Assembly (NCBI RefSeq): GCF_000243735.2 | Contig: NZ_AHMP02000003.1 | Coordinates: 2,626,001 to 2,690,000 of the forward strand | Length of the DNA stretch: 64,000 nucleotides | Direction: 5' to 3' | Origin: Leptospira kmetyi serovar Malaysia str. Bejo-Iso9 | Lineage (GTDB): Bacteria > Spirochaetota > Leptospiria > Leptospirales > Leptospiraceae | Shown here: positions 1-18,422 of the stretch, piece after piece | Position numbering within the stretch: position 1 is the first letter of the stretch | How the letters are laid out: every line of letters starts with the position of its first letter | Translations under genes and position numbers: made by a program | The notes under the pieces: generated by a model | What the model was told of the DNA's origin: nothing | Seen by the model: the letters and a program-made list of their open reading frames with translations, nothing else | The model's database searches: none

Positions 1-116
1 TTGTAATTACGCATCCCGCAACGGAAGAAAATATAAAAAAGTCATTGAAGATCATAGACGGTTTGTCTTTAATCCGACATGCCTCCGTTGCGATCCGACT
101 CGAGGATAAACTCTGA
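1..116 (+). CDS. hom: Homoserine dehydrogenase, C-terminal fragment (partial)
   Basis: The reading frame is open from base 3 to a TGA at 114-116. It gives 37 residues that start [19 protein letters not shown] and end in a short basic/acidic tail. The pattern [12 protein letters not shown] followed by [18 protein letters not shown] resembles the last helix and strand of the C-terminal ACT domain of long-form homoserine dehydrogenases, which reduce aspartate semialdehyde on the way to threonine and methionine. Only the tail is inside the window, so no catalytic residue can be seen and the assignment is an inference from a short stretch. The next gene begins 11 bases after the stop, which suggests co-transcription. 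Confidence 0.5.
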   Translation, partial: VITHPATEENIKKSLKIIDGLSLIRHASVAIRLEDKL

Positions 117-127
117 GAATTCCTTGA

Positions 128-834
<707 letters not shown>

Positions 835-877
835 ACGCGCAAACCGAGGTTCGAAACCTTTCCCCAAAAACCGAAAT

Positions 878-893
878 TGTAGGAACTACCACG
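878..893 (+). repeat. Copy of dispersed TGTAGGAACTAC repeat
   Basis: The sequence TGTAGGAACTACCACG lies between the convergent STAS and HflX genes. The same core appears near 10950-11125 and 18853, and inverted near 41914, 52314 and 52391. About 30 bases further on AGTCCGG matches the AGTCCGA seen in the 10950 array, so the copy is probably a degenerate 52-bp unit. Confidence 0.6.
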
Positions 894-940
894 TTCACAA
901 AGGAACGTAAAAGTCCGGAGCGGTTCAGGATTCAATTTTC

Positions 941-2704
<1,764 letters not shown>

Positions 2705-2872
2705 AAAGAATGTTCTCCCTTTACTAAAACGTAGCAGGTTTCCCGGTTTCCGTCAAGCATTCCGGTTCTCCGAAATCATGCTTGTCATGGAAAAAAACAG
2801 GAAAAATCTGAAAAATCGGTCGAACTTATGAATAGCATCCTTGCGAAAAATTTTACCCATCAAAGGTATCCA

Positions 2873-4306
<1,434 letters not shown>

Positions 4307-4323
4307 GAACCGTTAAAACGTAG

Positions 4324-4733
4324 TTAAACGACCGTTTCGAAACGGATTTTCTTTTTTAAGGAAGTGGGGAGAAATACGACCGTTCCCTGCTTCAAAGGAA
4401 CCTTAGGAACCATCCAACCGATTCCCGCAAACCAAGGGAGAATGGAAGACGAGAAAAACATCACTCCCGGAAAATCGAATCCGGTGGTAGCGATGATCTT
4501 ATTGCCTTGATAACCGTCCTTGTGAATCTTACGAATCATCCAAAGACCGGAAGTCTGGGTTTCCATCGTAATATCGGTCACGATGGTATGAAAACGATTC
4601 TTATCCTTGCTGTAAATTTCCCAACCTTGAGCGGCGTCGACGGCTCTTACGGTTTCAAAACCCTTCTGTTCGAACCAAACCTTTAGATTGTTCGCGTAGC
4701 GGTCGTTGTCGTCCACGATCAGAACGCTTTTCT

Positions 4734-4737
<4 letters not shown>
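4324..4737 (-). CDS. Stand-alone response regulator receiver domain
   Basis: This is a single CheY-like receiver domain of 137 residues with no output domain. The acidic pocket (IVDDND, residues 7-12), the phosphoacceptor Asp55 in TIVTDITME, the Thr of IATTGFD and the Lys of MVPKVPL are all in place, so phosphorylation is expected. It probably acts by phosphotransfer or by binding a partner. Its ATG overlaps the stop of the upstream ABC exporter by four bases (ATGA), which implies translational coupling with a transporter, an unusual arrangement. No histidine kinase is adjacent. A short hydrophobic insert ([19 protein letters not shown]) before the conserved Lys is atypical and could be a docking surface. 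Confidence 0.85.
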
Positions 4738-10193
<5,456 letters not shown>

Positions 10194-10892
10194 TTAAGAC
10201 GGAAACGACTTTCGATTCTTAAAGTAGAACGGAAGATACAGAAGAATGAAAAATCCGACTCCGATCAATTGCATATGAATCAGATAGTAAGGCCATTCTC
10301 CCAGATAATCCAATGCGGAACCGGCGCTCGGTTTGGACATCATGTAACCGTAGTTTCCGTCCAAAGCATAGTCCACGGCAAACGCCGTTACGAAAAATAT
10401 CTGAGAATATAAGAAGGCCCGAAGAACGGCCCAAGGACGAGGTTCCAATTTTAATCCGAAAACGATGTAAAGCGAAGCGATCACAAGACCCGAATGAGCG
10501 ATAAAGAATATAAAGAAATAAATATGTGGAAACGTATTCTGAAGATCCGGCGTAATCACGCCGTTGATCGAACCGCTCAACACCCAAAAGTAGGAAAGTT
10601 CTGCAAAGGTTCGGTTGTGAGTTAAAAGAGCAATCGATGTTACAATCATCGCCCAATTACAAAATTCCATCGGTAGATCGTAACGGATTTCCCAGTGACC
10701 GGAATCGATTCGATAGATCACGTAGACGATATAATTTAAGATTAGAATCCATGCGATCCCGAAGCCGATTCGTTTGGAAAGAATTCCCTGCCGATCCTTT
10801 CTTGCGATCCAAAGCAAAAGTAAAATCGTAGATACGGTTAAAAACAGAACGAAATAGTGAAGTCCGGAGCCGATTTGAAATCTTTGTTCCAT
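10194..10892 (-). CDS. YwaF/TIGR02206-type integral membrane protein
   Basis: This 232-residue protein has about seven predicted membrane segments, starting with LHYFVLFLTVSTILLLLWIA. It resembles the YwaF (TIGR02206) family of uncharacterised membrane proteins, through the central MEFCNWAMIVTSIALLTHNR and the later GSINGVITPDLQNTFPHIYF. The function of the family is unknown. It is transcribed alone; no operon partner is close on either side. The start ATG is the only sensible one, immediately before hydrophobic sequence. The region upstream carries the 52-bp tandem repeat. The family call rests on pattern recognition of the NWAM and PDLQN segments. Confidence 0.75.
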   Translation of the reverse strand: MEQRFQIGSGLHYFVLFLTVSTILLLLWIARKDRQGILSKRIGFGIAWILILNYIVYVIYRIDSGHWEIRYDLPMEFCNWAMIVTSIALLTHNRTFAELSYFWVLSGSINGVITPDLQNTFPHIYFFIFFIAHSGLVIASLYIVFGLKLEPRPWAVLRAFLYSQIFFVTAFAVDYALDGNYGYMMSKPSAGSALDYLGEWPYYLIHMQLIGVGFFILLYLPFYFKNRKSFPS

Positions 10893-10949
10893 GATTTTAG
10901 AATTTTGTAATTCGATCTCCTCTGAGAATGTTTAGCTCCGTTTTAGAAA

Positions 10950-11125
10950 TGTAGGAACTACTACCTTTTTGATTCCGCAGTGAGCCCGAGATTCAAATCG
11001 ATGTAGGAACTACCACATTTTCGGTCCCACGATGAGTCCGAACTCCAAATCGATGTATGAACTCCAACGTTCAAAGCCTAAAACGGCAATTGCCTGATCG
11101 ACCTACGAATTTGTAGGAACTCCTT
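10950..11125. repeat. Degenerate 52-bp tandem repeat array
   Basis: Four copies of the core TGTAGGAACT or TGTATGAACT start at 10950, 11002, 11054 and 11112. The first two units are exactly 52 bases apart and match at about 40 of 52 positions, including CAAATCGA at both ends. The third keeps the core and a CCAAC, and the fourth is a partial core. It fills the gap between the YwaF-like gene start and the end of the TMEM175-like gene. Single copies of the same element occur elsewhere in the window. Confidence 0.7.
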
Positions 11126-11874
11126 CAACCTTTGGATTCGACCTTCTTTTCTTTGAATTTAAAAACCCAACTGGCGGGAATCAAAAAGAAAAGAATCAAA
11201 AACACGAAACCGGCCAAACTCAGCCAAACATTCACAAAAGCCAAAGCCGTCACGATCGCATAAAAAATCGGTCCTTTGATGTAATGTCCGCTGATCGCTC
11301 GGATTTCTTCCAAATCGGCATTCGGATCGCGAAGACGCGGATTCCCCACTCCGTATCTCCAAACCAAATTAAACGGAATTCCCCCGAGAGTAATCCAAGC
11401 TCCATAGATCAAAGAAGCAAGCGTCGCATTCTCACCGCCTTGCGCCGAATATTCTCCCAAAAGAGCGGAACAAAAAGGAATAAAAGAAATATTGAGCATC
11501 AGAAAACTGTTGAGCATGATCAAAGTATGATCCGTCTTTTTAACGTATTTAAAGATCGTATGATGATTGGTCCAAACCACGGAGATGATTAAAAAGCTGA
11601 TCACAAAGCTCAGATAATCCGGCCATTTTGCGAGCAAAGCCTGAAGCAAACTTCCCGATCCGAGATCGTGAAGATGAGGAATTTTAATCTCCAACGCCAT
11701 CAACGTCAAGGCGATCGCAAAAACCGCGTCGCTGTAAACGACCATTCTTTCCGCGTCATAGATCGTTCCTTCCTCCGTTTTCGAAGAAGAAGTAGGATGA
11801 GAAGAAGAATAAGATTCTTCGATCGACTGCGTTTGCGTTTTTTTCTTTAGGATATTTTTCTTAGCTTTTGCCAT
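11125..11874 (-). CDS. TMEM175-like potassium channel family protein (DUF1211)
   Basis: The DUF1211/TMEM175 family forms K+-selective channels unlike canonical K+ channels. The family signature in the first helix is seen as MVVYSDAVFAIALTLMALEI (Phe-Ala-Ile-Ala following Ser-Asp), close to the FSDGVFAIAITLL consensus. About six membrane segments follow. An in-frame ATG exists at 11925, but ATG 11874 has GGAG 7 bases upstream and avoids placing the terminator at 11893-11914 inside the gene. The protein then starts MAKAKKNILKKKTQTQ, with a Lys/Ser-rich cytoplasmic tail of about 45 residues before the first helix. The gene stands alone. Confidence 0.82.
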   Translation of the reverse strand: MAKAKKNILKKKTQTQSIEESYSSSHPTSSSKTEEGTIYDAERMVVYSDAVFAIALTLMALEIKIPHLHDLGSGSLLQALLAKWPDYLSFVISFLIISVVWTNHHTIFKYVKKTDHTLIMLNSFLMLNISFIPFCSALLGEYSAQGGENATLASLIYGAWITLGGIPFNLVWRYGVGNPRLRDPNADLEEIRAISGHYIKGPIFYAIVTALAFVNVWLSLAGFVFLILFFLIPASWVFKFKEKKVESKG

Positions 11875-11885
11875 ACACTCACTCC

Positions 11886-11914
11886 GTAAAAAAAGCCCGG
11901 GACAACCCGGGCTT
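11886..11914 (-). terminator. Rho-independent terminator of the thiolase gene
   Basis: A perfect 9-bp stem, AAGCCCGGG (11893-11901) and CCCGGGCTT (11906-11914), encloses a four-base loop. On the minus strand it is followed by seven T residues. It lies about 50 bases downstream of the thiolase stop, as expected for its terminator. Confidence 0.85.
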
Positions 11915-11962
11915 TTCCAAATCAAACGGAAAGAAAGAATTCTTCCCTTACGTTATGTTCTC

Positions 11963-13144
<1,182 letters not shown>

Positions 13145-13235
13145 GATTACTCCTAATAACTCTAATATTCTAAATCTTGAATGCTCTAAATTACGTTTTT
13201 ATAAAGCCGAATTGAAAAGGATTCGAAACGATCTC

Positions 13236-14084
13236 TCAATCGATCTTATCCGCGACGGGAAAAACCAATTCGAAAGGATTCGAATGAATCCCCGTTTTAA
13301 AAACTCCGCCTTTGATCACGTCCGGGAACACGGCTTCGTCGCTCCAGATCTCTTGGATCTTTGCGATTCTTCCCTTACCTTTTCCGATAAACTGGGTTTG
13401 TAGATAACCGTAAGGCGCCTTTTGTAAAAGTGTGTAAGGGAGAATTTTTGTGGAAACCGGAAACGAAAAACCTTTGGTCGCGATTACGACGCGGAAGAAT
13501 TCTTTTCCGTTTCTATAAGCGGAAATTTTTGTAAGATTTCCTTCTTTCATCCAAGTGAAGTCCGCTCTTTCTTTCGGGATCGCCCAGTTTAGAATTCCCT
13601 CTTCCACGGATTTCTGACTGGAAACGAAAATTCTCGTGATTCTTTTGTAGCTCTCGCCTTTGTATTCGAAGTTTCCGGGAATATAAAGAAGTTCGTAATA
13701 AGGTCCGACATCGCTCGTCTCGTAATTGACGAGCATGATCGATCCGAGTCCGCCCCTGTATTGTCTGGAATCCTCGTCGGAGAAAAAGCACATCTCGCGA
13801 TTGTAGTCCTTTTTAGCCCAAAGAGGGAACAGAAAACCTTCTCCTTTTAAGTTCCAAGGCGCTGGAAAGTGTTTTGCGGAAACGCCGGAGTTCCGACCTA
13901 AAACGCGATCCGTAGTGAGCGTTTTGCTAAGTTTTCCCGAACTCGAGCGCCCGGTGGTTTTTACGGATTTTGCCGATTTTGACTTTCCGTTTTTGGAAGC
14001 CGAAGCCGATTTCTTCGAGGATTTGGAAGTAGGAGATCCTACAGATTTCTTTTTTACAGCCTTCTTTGCCACCACCGATGCCAC
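13236..14084 (-). CDS. Acetoacetate-decarboxylase-like protein with Lys/Ser-rich N-terminal tail
   Basis: Residues 1-70 are low-complexity Lys/Ser/Ala (KKAVKKKSVGSP, SKSSKKSASASK), similar in style to histone H1-like tails. From about residue 75 the sequence resembles the acetoacetate decarboxylase superfamily: APWNLKGEGFLFPLWA, then VGPYYELLYIPG and ILNWAIPKERADF. I do not see the Glu-Leu-Ser-x-Tyr-Pro-Lys segment that supplies the Schiff-base lysine in true decarboxylases, so activity is doubtful. The basic tail could bind nucleic acid or be a disordered extension; it is not a signal peptide. The gene stands alone between thiolase and the divergent desaturase. Confidence 0.7.
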   Translation of the reverse strand: MASVVAKKAVKKKSVGSPTSKSSKKSASASKNGKSKSAKSVKTTGRSSSGKLSKTLTTDRVLGRNSGVSAKHFPAPWNLKGEGFLFPLWAKKDYNREMCFFSDEDSRQYRGGLGSIMLVNYETSDVGPYYELLYIPGNFEYKGESYKRITRIFVSSQKSVEEGILNWAIPKERADFTWMKEGNLTKISAYRNGKEFFRVVIATKGFSFPVSTKILPYTLLQKAPYGYLQTQFIGKGKGRIAKIQEIWSDEAVFPDVIKGGVFKTGIHSNPFELVFPVADKID

Positions 14085-14236
14085 CTAAAAATAGAAAAAA
14101 GCCTTCGAAATCCGGCGATTCTACTCGTTTTGTTTTCTTTCTTCCAAGTCCTCAAAAAAACCCATTTTTGGAAAGTAGGAATTCTTTTCCTTTTTCTCTT
14201 TACTTAATTAACGATGTTCGTTTATTTTGGTCATAA

Positions 14237-14249
14237 TGAACAACGTTCA
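14237..14249. promoter_or_regulatory. Palindromic operator candidate upstream of desaturase
   Basis: TGAAC-AAC-GTTCA is a perfect five-base inverted repeat ending 28 bases before the desaturase ATG. It recalls the GAAC/GTTC half-sites of operators bound by TetR-type regulators of unsaturated fatty acid synthesis such as DesT. The TetR gene that follows the desaturase is the obvious candidate ligand. Binding is inferred. Confidence 0.45.
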
Positions 14250-14277
14250 CTGAAGAGAAAAAACAAGGAGGCCCGAC

Positions 14278-15063
14278 ATGGTCCCCATTTTAATTTTATT
14301 TTTTGCACACTGGTTCGGTTCGGTTTTCGCCCAAACCTTCTTCTTACACAGATACGCGGCGCACGCGATGTTTTCGATGAATCGCAGATGGGAAAAATTC
14401 TTCCATTTGTCAACGATGCTTATCCAAGGCCCTTCTTATCTGAACCCCTATGGGTATGCGGTTCTGCATAGAATGCACCATTCTTACAGCGATACGGAAG
14501 AAGATCCGCATTCTCCCCACTTTTCAAAGAATGCGTTCGATATGATGATTAAAACCAAAAAGATCTACGACGACTTCGCGTATGACCGAGTTCCCGCAAA
14601 CCCCGAGTTTACGAGAGATTTTATTCCCCGCTGGAAATCCATCGACATGCTCGGTCAGAATTGGTGGTTTCGAATCGGTTTCGGTTCCCTTTATGCGTTT
14701 TATTACATGGCTTTCGTTCCCGAAGGACAGTGGGCTTGGTATCTTTTACTGCCGATTCATTGGCTGATGGGACCGATTCACGGCGCGATTGTAAACTGGG
14801 GAGGACATAAATACGGTTATAGAAATCACTTTAAAACCCAGGACGAGTCTAAGAATATGTTACCGATCGACTTTTTGACCATGGGAGAATTGTATCAGAA
14901 CAATCACCACGGGCATCCGACCTCCCCAAACTTCGCATATAAATGGTGGGAAGTGGATTTTTGCTTTCAGATCATGAAGGGGTTGCATAAAGTTGGGATC
15001 ATAAACATAAAACGAGACGTTTGGACGACCAAAGGGCGGGTCCCAGTTTCCAAAGCGGCTTGA
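14278..15063 (+). CDS. Membrane fatty acid (acyl-CoA type) desaturase
   Basis: This 261-residue membrane di-iron desaturase introduces a cis double bond into saturated acyl chains. The three histidine boxes are present: HRYAAH (residues 24-29), HRMHHSYSDTEEDPHSP near residue 65, and the C-terminal NNHHGHP. Four hydrophobic segments frame them. The last box is NNHH rather than the commoner HNxHH. A strong AAGGAGG lies 7 bases before the ATG. A TetR gene starts 20 bases after the stop and is probably co-transcribed. The likely role is membrane fluidity control. Delta-9 specificity is the usual assignment for this type but is not proven here. Confidence 0.9.
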   Translation: MVPILILFFAHWFGSVFAQTFFLHRYAAHAMFSMNRRWEKFFHLSTMLIQGPSYLNPYGYAVLHRMHHSYSDTEEDPHSPHFSKNAFDMMIKTKKIYDDFAYDRVPANPEFTRDFIPRWKSIDMLGQNWWFRIGFGSLYAFYYMAFVPEGQWAWYLLLPIHWLMGPIHGAIVNWGGHKYGYRNHFKTQDESKNMLPIDFLTMGELYQNNHHGHPTSPNFAYKWWEVDFCFQIMKGLHKVGIINIKRDVWTTKGRVPVSKAA

Positions 15064-15083
15064 TCCAAGTTAAGAATCTAAAG

Positions 15084-15698
15084 ATGACAACTGCAGTTCG
15101 ACACAAAAGAAGATCCAGAAACAGTCTCAACCGTGAAAACATCGTTCAGGTTGCGATGGAGATCCTACAAGAAGAAGGAATCGACGGCCTTTCGATGAGA
15201 AAGATCGCGGAAAAGTTGGACTGCAGCGTAGCAAGCCCCTATTCTCACTTTAAAAGTCAGGAAGAAATCATTCAGGTTCTCATCGCAAAGGGTGAAACTG
15301 AACTTACGCAACTTCTCAGAAACGCTCAAAGAAACGGAAAGAATTCCTTTGAAAAACTGGCCGGAATCGCAAGAGCGTATTGGGATTTTTCTTTGAACAA
15401 CAAGGAACTTCACAAAGTGATGTTCAACACAGTTCACGGTCATATGCACCGCAAGGCATTCCCGAGCCTTCCCACAAGTTACAGGGTATTTTTAGAAACG
15501 ATCCGAAACGGATGCGCCAGCAAAGAATTCAAACTTCCGAAAGCGGAATATCCCGCGATCGCGAGAATGATGTGGGCATGGATGTACGGTTTGATGGTTT
15601 TGGATCTTACGAATATGCTCAAACGTCGCAGAGGCGGAAAAGACGATCCGTTGAGCGAAGGCTTTTTATATTTCCGTAAAATTCTTCTCGGCGAGTGA
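15084..15698 (+). CDS. TetR-family regulator, probably of the desaturase
   Basis: The N-terminal TetR helix-turn-helix is clear: RENIVQVAMEILQEEG, then LSMRKIAEKLDCSVASPYSHF. The C-terminal half resembles the WHG-type ligand domain (MMWAWMYGLMVLD). The open frame begins at 15021 inside the desaturase gene, but ATG 15084 after the desaturase stop is preferred, giving 204 residues starting MTTAVRHKRRSRNS. No strong ribosome binding site is seen. The arrangement of desaturase followed by TetR, with a palindrome upstream of the pair, suggests a feedback circuit sensing acyl-CoA composition as DesT does. This link is inferred from position. Confidence 0.85.
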   Translation: MTTAVRHKRRSRNSLNRENIVQVAMEILQEEGIDGLSMRKIAEKLDCSVASPYSHFKSQEEIIQVLIAKGETELTQLLRNAQRNGKNSFEKLAGIARAYWDFSLNNKELHKVMFNTVHGHMHRKAFPSLPTSYRVFLETIRNGCASKEFKLPKAEYPAIARMMWAWMYGLMVLDLTNMLKRRRGGKDDPLSEGFLYFRKILLGE

Positions 15699-15795
15699 TT
15701 GAATCGCAAATATTTCCGACTTGCAGATTCTTACGCAGATCTTTCGAAAAATTTTCACGCAAGTTCCGATTTAAAATTTAAAGTTTAGGATTTTG

Positions 15796-15867
15796 TTTTA
15801 GAATTTTCCAATTCTAAAATTCTCGCGGAAACGCGTAGCGTTTACATCATACCGTAAACGCTACGCG
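15796..15867. terminator. Two hairpins between convergent genes, likely bidirectional terminators
   Basis: The first hairpin pairs TTTTAGAATT (15796-15805) with AATTCTAAAA (15810-15819) around a TTCC loop. The second pairs 14 bases, 15832-15845 (CGCGTAGCGTTTAC) with 15854-15867, around an eight-base loop. Both lie between the TetR (+) and rhodanese (-) genes. Neither has a long T-run, though the first has T-rich flanks. Confidence 0.6.
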
Positions 15868-15894
15868 ACGTTTTGCGATCTAATTTAGATTTTT

Positions 15895-16230
15895 TTAATA
15901 TTTGGCGAGGGAAGAATCCACTTCGTCGGAATAAAGAAGAATCCCGCCCTCCACGTTATGCACCTTTGAAAACCCGGATTGTTTCAGAATTCCGCAGGCC
16001 ATTCCAGAACGTCCTCCGGAACGACAATAAACGATCACGTCCTTACCGGATTCTTTCCAAGGGTTGATTTCGGAAACTCGGTTCGGAAGTTCGCCAACAG
16101 GAATCAAAAGGTCGGTTCCTTCGATGGTGCTGATTTCCACTTCGTTCGGATTTCGAACGTCGAGTAAAAAGAATGAATCCTGTCCCGCTTTTCTCTGATC
16201 CAATCTCGCTTTTAGTTCTTTCGGTGTCAT
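15895..16230 (-). CDS. Single-domain rhodanese-like protein
   Basis: This 111-residue protein is one rhodanese domain. The active-site loop is VIVYCRSGGRSGMACGIL with the catalytic Cys present, and the N-terminal LLDVRNPNEVEISTIEG is the usual CH2A-like segment. Such proteins transfer sulfane sulfur (thiosulfate:cyanide sulfurtransferase or persulfide carriers). There is no signal peptide, so it should be cytoplasmic. It is transcribed alone, convergent with the TetR gene and downstream of the ABC-F gene end region. The physiological acceptor is unknown. Confidence 0.9.
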   Translation of the reverse strand: MTPKELKARLDQRKAGQDSFFLLDVRNPNEVEISTIEGTDLLIPVGELPNRVSEINPWKESGKDVIVYCRSGGRSGMACGILKQSGFSKVHNVEGGILLYSDEVDSSLAKY

Positions 16231-16408
16231 ACGACGGCGTTCCTCAATTTAATTATAGAATGTAAGATTCGTCCAATGTTTCGGAGTTCCGACTCGTCAG
16301 CGCTTAGAGCGGACGTTGAGTTTTGCACGCATCGAGCTCAATCTATCGCTTTCTACCGATCGCGATTTAGGAAGCGCGGCGTTGGATTATCCGAACGGCA
16401 ACCGTAGA

Positions 16409-18346
16409 TTAGACGGCGCCGGAAAGTTCTTCGAGTTCCAATTGAAGAGATTCCCATTCCGAAGTCAAACGAGTGATTTCGTTTTTTGCCTCGTTTAGAT
16501 TGTCCAATTCCAATTGATAACTTCGATTCTTAAAAAAACCGGGATCGGCCAACACTTCTTCCAGATTCTTTTTGGACTTTTCCAAAAGTTCTATCTTGGC
16601 TTCGATCTGTTCCAGATCTTTTTGAATTTTTTTGATTCGATTCTTATCCGCGTTCTTCTTGGATCTCGTCTGAGTCGAATCCTCTTTTTTCTGAGGAGAA
16701 TTTCCGTTCTGCGGCTTGGAAGACTCGGTCTCGTCCAGATTGTATTTGAGATAATCCGAAAACGTACAGTTATAATCCCGGATCTGGCCGTTGTCCACGG
16801 AGATCGTCCGATTGCAAAGGTCCTTTAGAAACTCCGGATCGTGAGAAATGATAAGAAGAGAACCTTCATATGCCATAAGGGCTCTTCTCAGATTGTCCCG
16901 AACGACCAAATCCAAGTGGTTTGTGGGCTCGTCCAAAAAGATCGAGTTGGCGGGAAGACGAACGAGCAACGCGAGACGAAGACGACTTTGTTCCCCCCCG
17001 GAAAGCAAACTGGTTTGCTTGTAAACGGAATCGTCCGAAAAAGAAAAGTAACCGAGAAGACTTCGAGCCTGTTGTTCCGTAAGATCCGGATAAGCGCTCA
17101 TCACGGTCTGCAAAAGATTTTTGGAAGAATCCAGTTCCTCGTGATGGTTCTGAGAAAAATAACCGATCTTCGTTTTCGGTCCGTAATATATTTTACCGGA
17201 ACTTAATTTATGAATTTCTAATAAACATCGTAAGAAAGTGGATTTTCCCGCGCCGTTCGGACCTACGACCGCAATCTTGTCGCCCGCCGAAATTTCGAGA
17301 TTCGCGTCGCTAAAAACATAAGGAGGTTTTCCGGAATAGGAAAAGGAGCCTTCTTCGATTCTCGCGGTGATTCTCCCCGAAGAAATAAAATTGAACTTAT
17401 AATCCGATTTGGAATTCCAAAACGATTCCTGCGGAGCTTCGACCTTATCCCGTTTTTCGAGTTTTTTAAGAGCGGATTGAACCTGTCTCGCTTTGGTCGC
17501 TTGCGCGCGGAAACGATCGATCCATTCCATTCTTTTTTTGAGATAAGATTCTTCCTTTTCAAACTGGGCCTGAAGTTTTTCCTGAAGTTCGTTCTTGTGT
17601 TCGAAGTATTCTTCGAGAGTTCCCCGAAATTCGATCACTCCAGAAGGAGAAAGTTCGGCGATCGTATCGCATGTGGAATTTAAGAATTCGGGATCGTGTG
17701 TTACGAGAACGAAGGATTGTCCCGTTGAATTCAAATAATCCGCAAGCCAATCCTTGGAAGCGTTGTCCAAGTGGTTCGTCGGTTCGTCTAACAAGAGTAA
17801 GTTGCCCGGATTTAAAAGCGTGATCGCAAGTCCCAAGCGGTGTTGATAGCCCGGAGAAAATTCTCGGACTTTCATTTCCATTTGAACATTCGAAAAACCT
17901 AATCCTCCTAAAACCTTGCGGGCTTTGGATTCCAACTCGTGAACTCCATAAGTAAACGCGTATTCCTCCAGAGAACTTTGTTCGTCCAAAAGCTCCGTAA
18001 ACTCCTTCGAGTCGTGAGGAATGAGATCGAACTTACGATTGATTTCGTTGAGTCTTTCCGAATATTCTTTATAATGTTTATGTTTTGCTAATGCAGTATC
18101 GATCACCTTCGCTTCGGGATCGAAATCGGGGATCTGTTGAAACACGGAGATTTCCGTGTTTTTCGATTTCGCGACGCTTCCGTTGTCGGGAACGAACTTA
18201 CCTTCCGCGATTCGGAACAACGTTGATTTACCGGAACCGTTCGGTCCGACCAAACAAACGCGCGCGCCCGGTTTGATATGCCAAGAAAATCCGTCGAACA
18301 AAACGGCGGAGGCATATTGATGTTTTATGTCGATGAACTGGAGCAA
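16409..18346 (-). CDS. ABC-F family ATPase
   Basis: This 645-residue protein has two ATPase domains and no membrane domain, the ABC-F layout. Domain one has GPNGSGKST and LLLLDEPTNHLDNAS; domain two has GPNGAGKST, LLSGGEQSRLRLALL and IFLDEPTNHLDLV. The inter-domain linker (about residues 240-320) is a long charged helix, the part that reaches into the ribosomal E/P site in characterised members. The last 80 residues form a C-terminal coiled coil (KIQKDLEQIEAKIELLEKSK), as in Uup/YheS types. The role is probably translation quality control. The subgroup (Uup, EttA, YbiT) is not decided, though the C-terminal coiled coil argues against EttA. Confidence 0.93.
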   Translation of the reverse strand: MLQFIDIKHQYASAVLFDGFSWHIKPGARVCLVGPNGSGKSTLFRIAEGKFVPDNGSVAKSKNTEISVFQQIPDFDPEAKVIDTALAKHKHYKEYSERLNEINRKFDLIPHDSKEFTELLDEQSSLEEYAFTYGVHELESKARKVLGGLGFSNVQMEMKVREFSPGYQHRLGLAITLLNPGNLLLLDEPTNHLDNASKDWLADYLNSTGQSFVLVTHDPEFLNSTCDTIAELSPSGVIEFRGTLEEYFEHKNELQEKLQAQFEKEESYLKKRMEWIDRFRAQATKARQVQSALKKLEKRDKVEAPQESFWNSKSDYKFNFISSGRITARIEEGSFSYSGKPPYVFSDANLEISAGDKIAVVGPNGAGKSTFLRCLLEIHKLSSGKIYYGPKTKIGYFSQNHHEELDSSKNLLQTVMSAYPDLTEQQARSLLGYFSFSDDSVYKQTSLLSGGEQSRLRLALLVRLPANSIFLDEPTNHLDLVVRDNLRRALMAYEGSLLIISHDPEFLKDLCNRTISVDNGQIRDYNCTFSDYLKYNLDETESSKPQNGNSPQKKEDSTQTRSKKNADKNRIKKIQKDLEQIEAKIELLEKSKKNLEEVLADPGFFKNRSYQLELDNLNEAKNEITRLTSEWESLQLELEELSGAV

Positions 18347-18386
18347 GGATTGAGGAGTTTAGAAAGCCGCAGGCAGGGGCCGGGAC

Positions 18387-18403
18387 CCGTCGAATTTCGA
18401 CGG
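18387..18403. terminator. Short perfect palindrome between small gene and ABC-F gene
   Basis: CCGTCGAA and TTCGACGG flank a single T. On the minus strand it follows the stop of the 56-residue gene, so it may end that transcript, though no T-run follows it on that strand. Confidence 0.35.
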
Positions 18404-18422
18404 ACCGGAAAAAAGAATTAAA

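Noticed and set aside
10950..11125. CRISPR array
   Set aside because: The repeats are degenerate, about 52 bases apart without constant spacers, and have no cas genes nearby.
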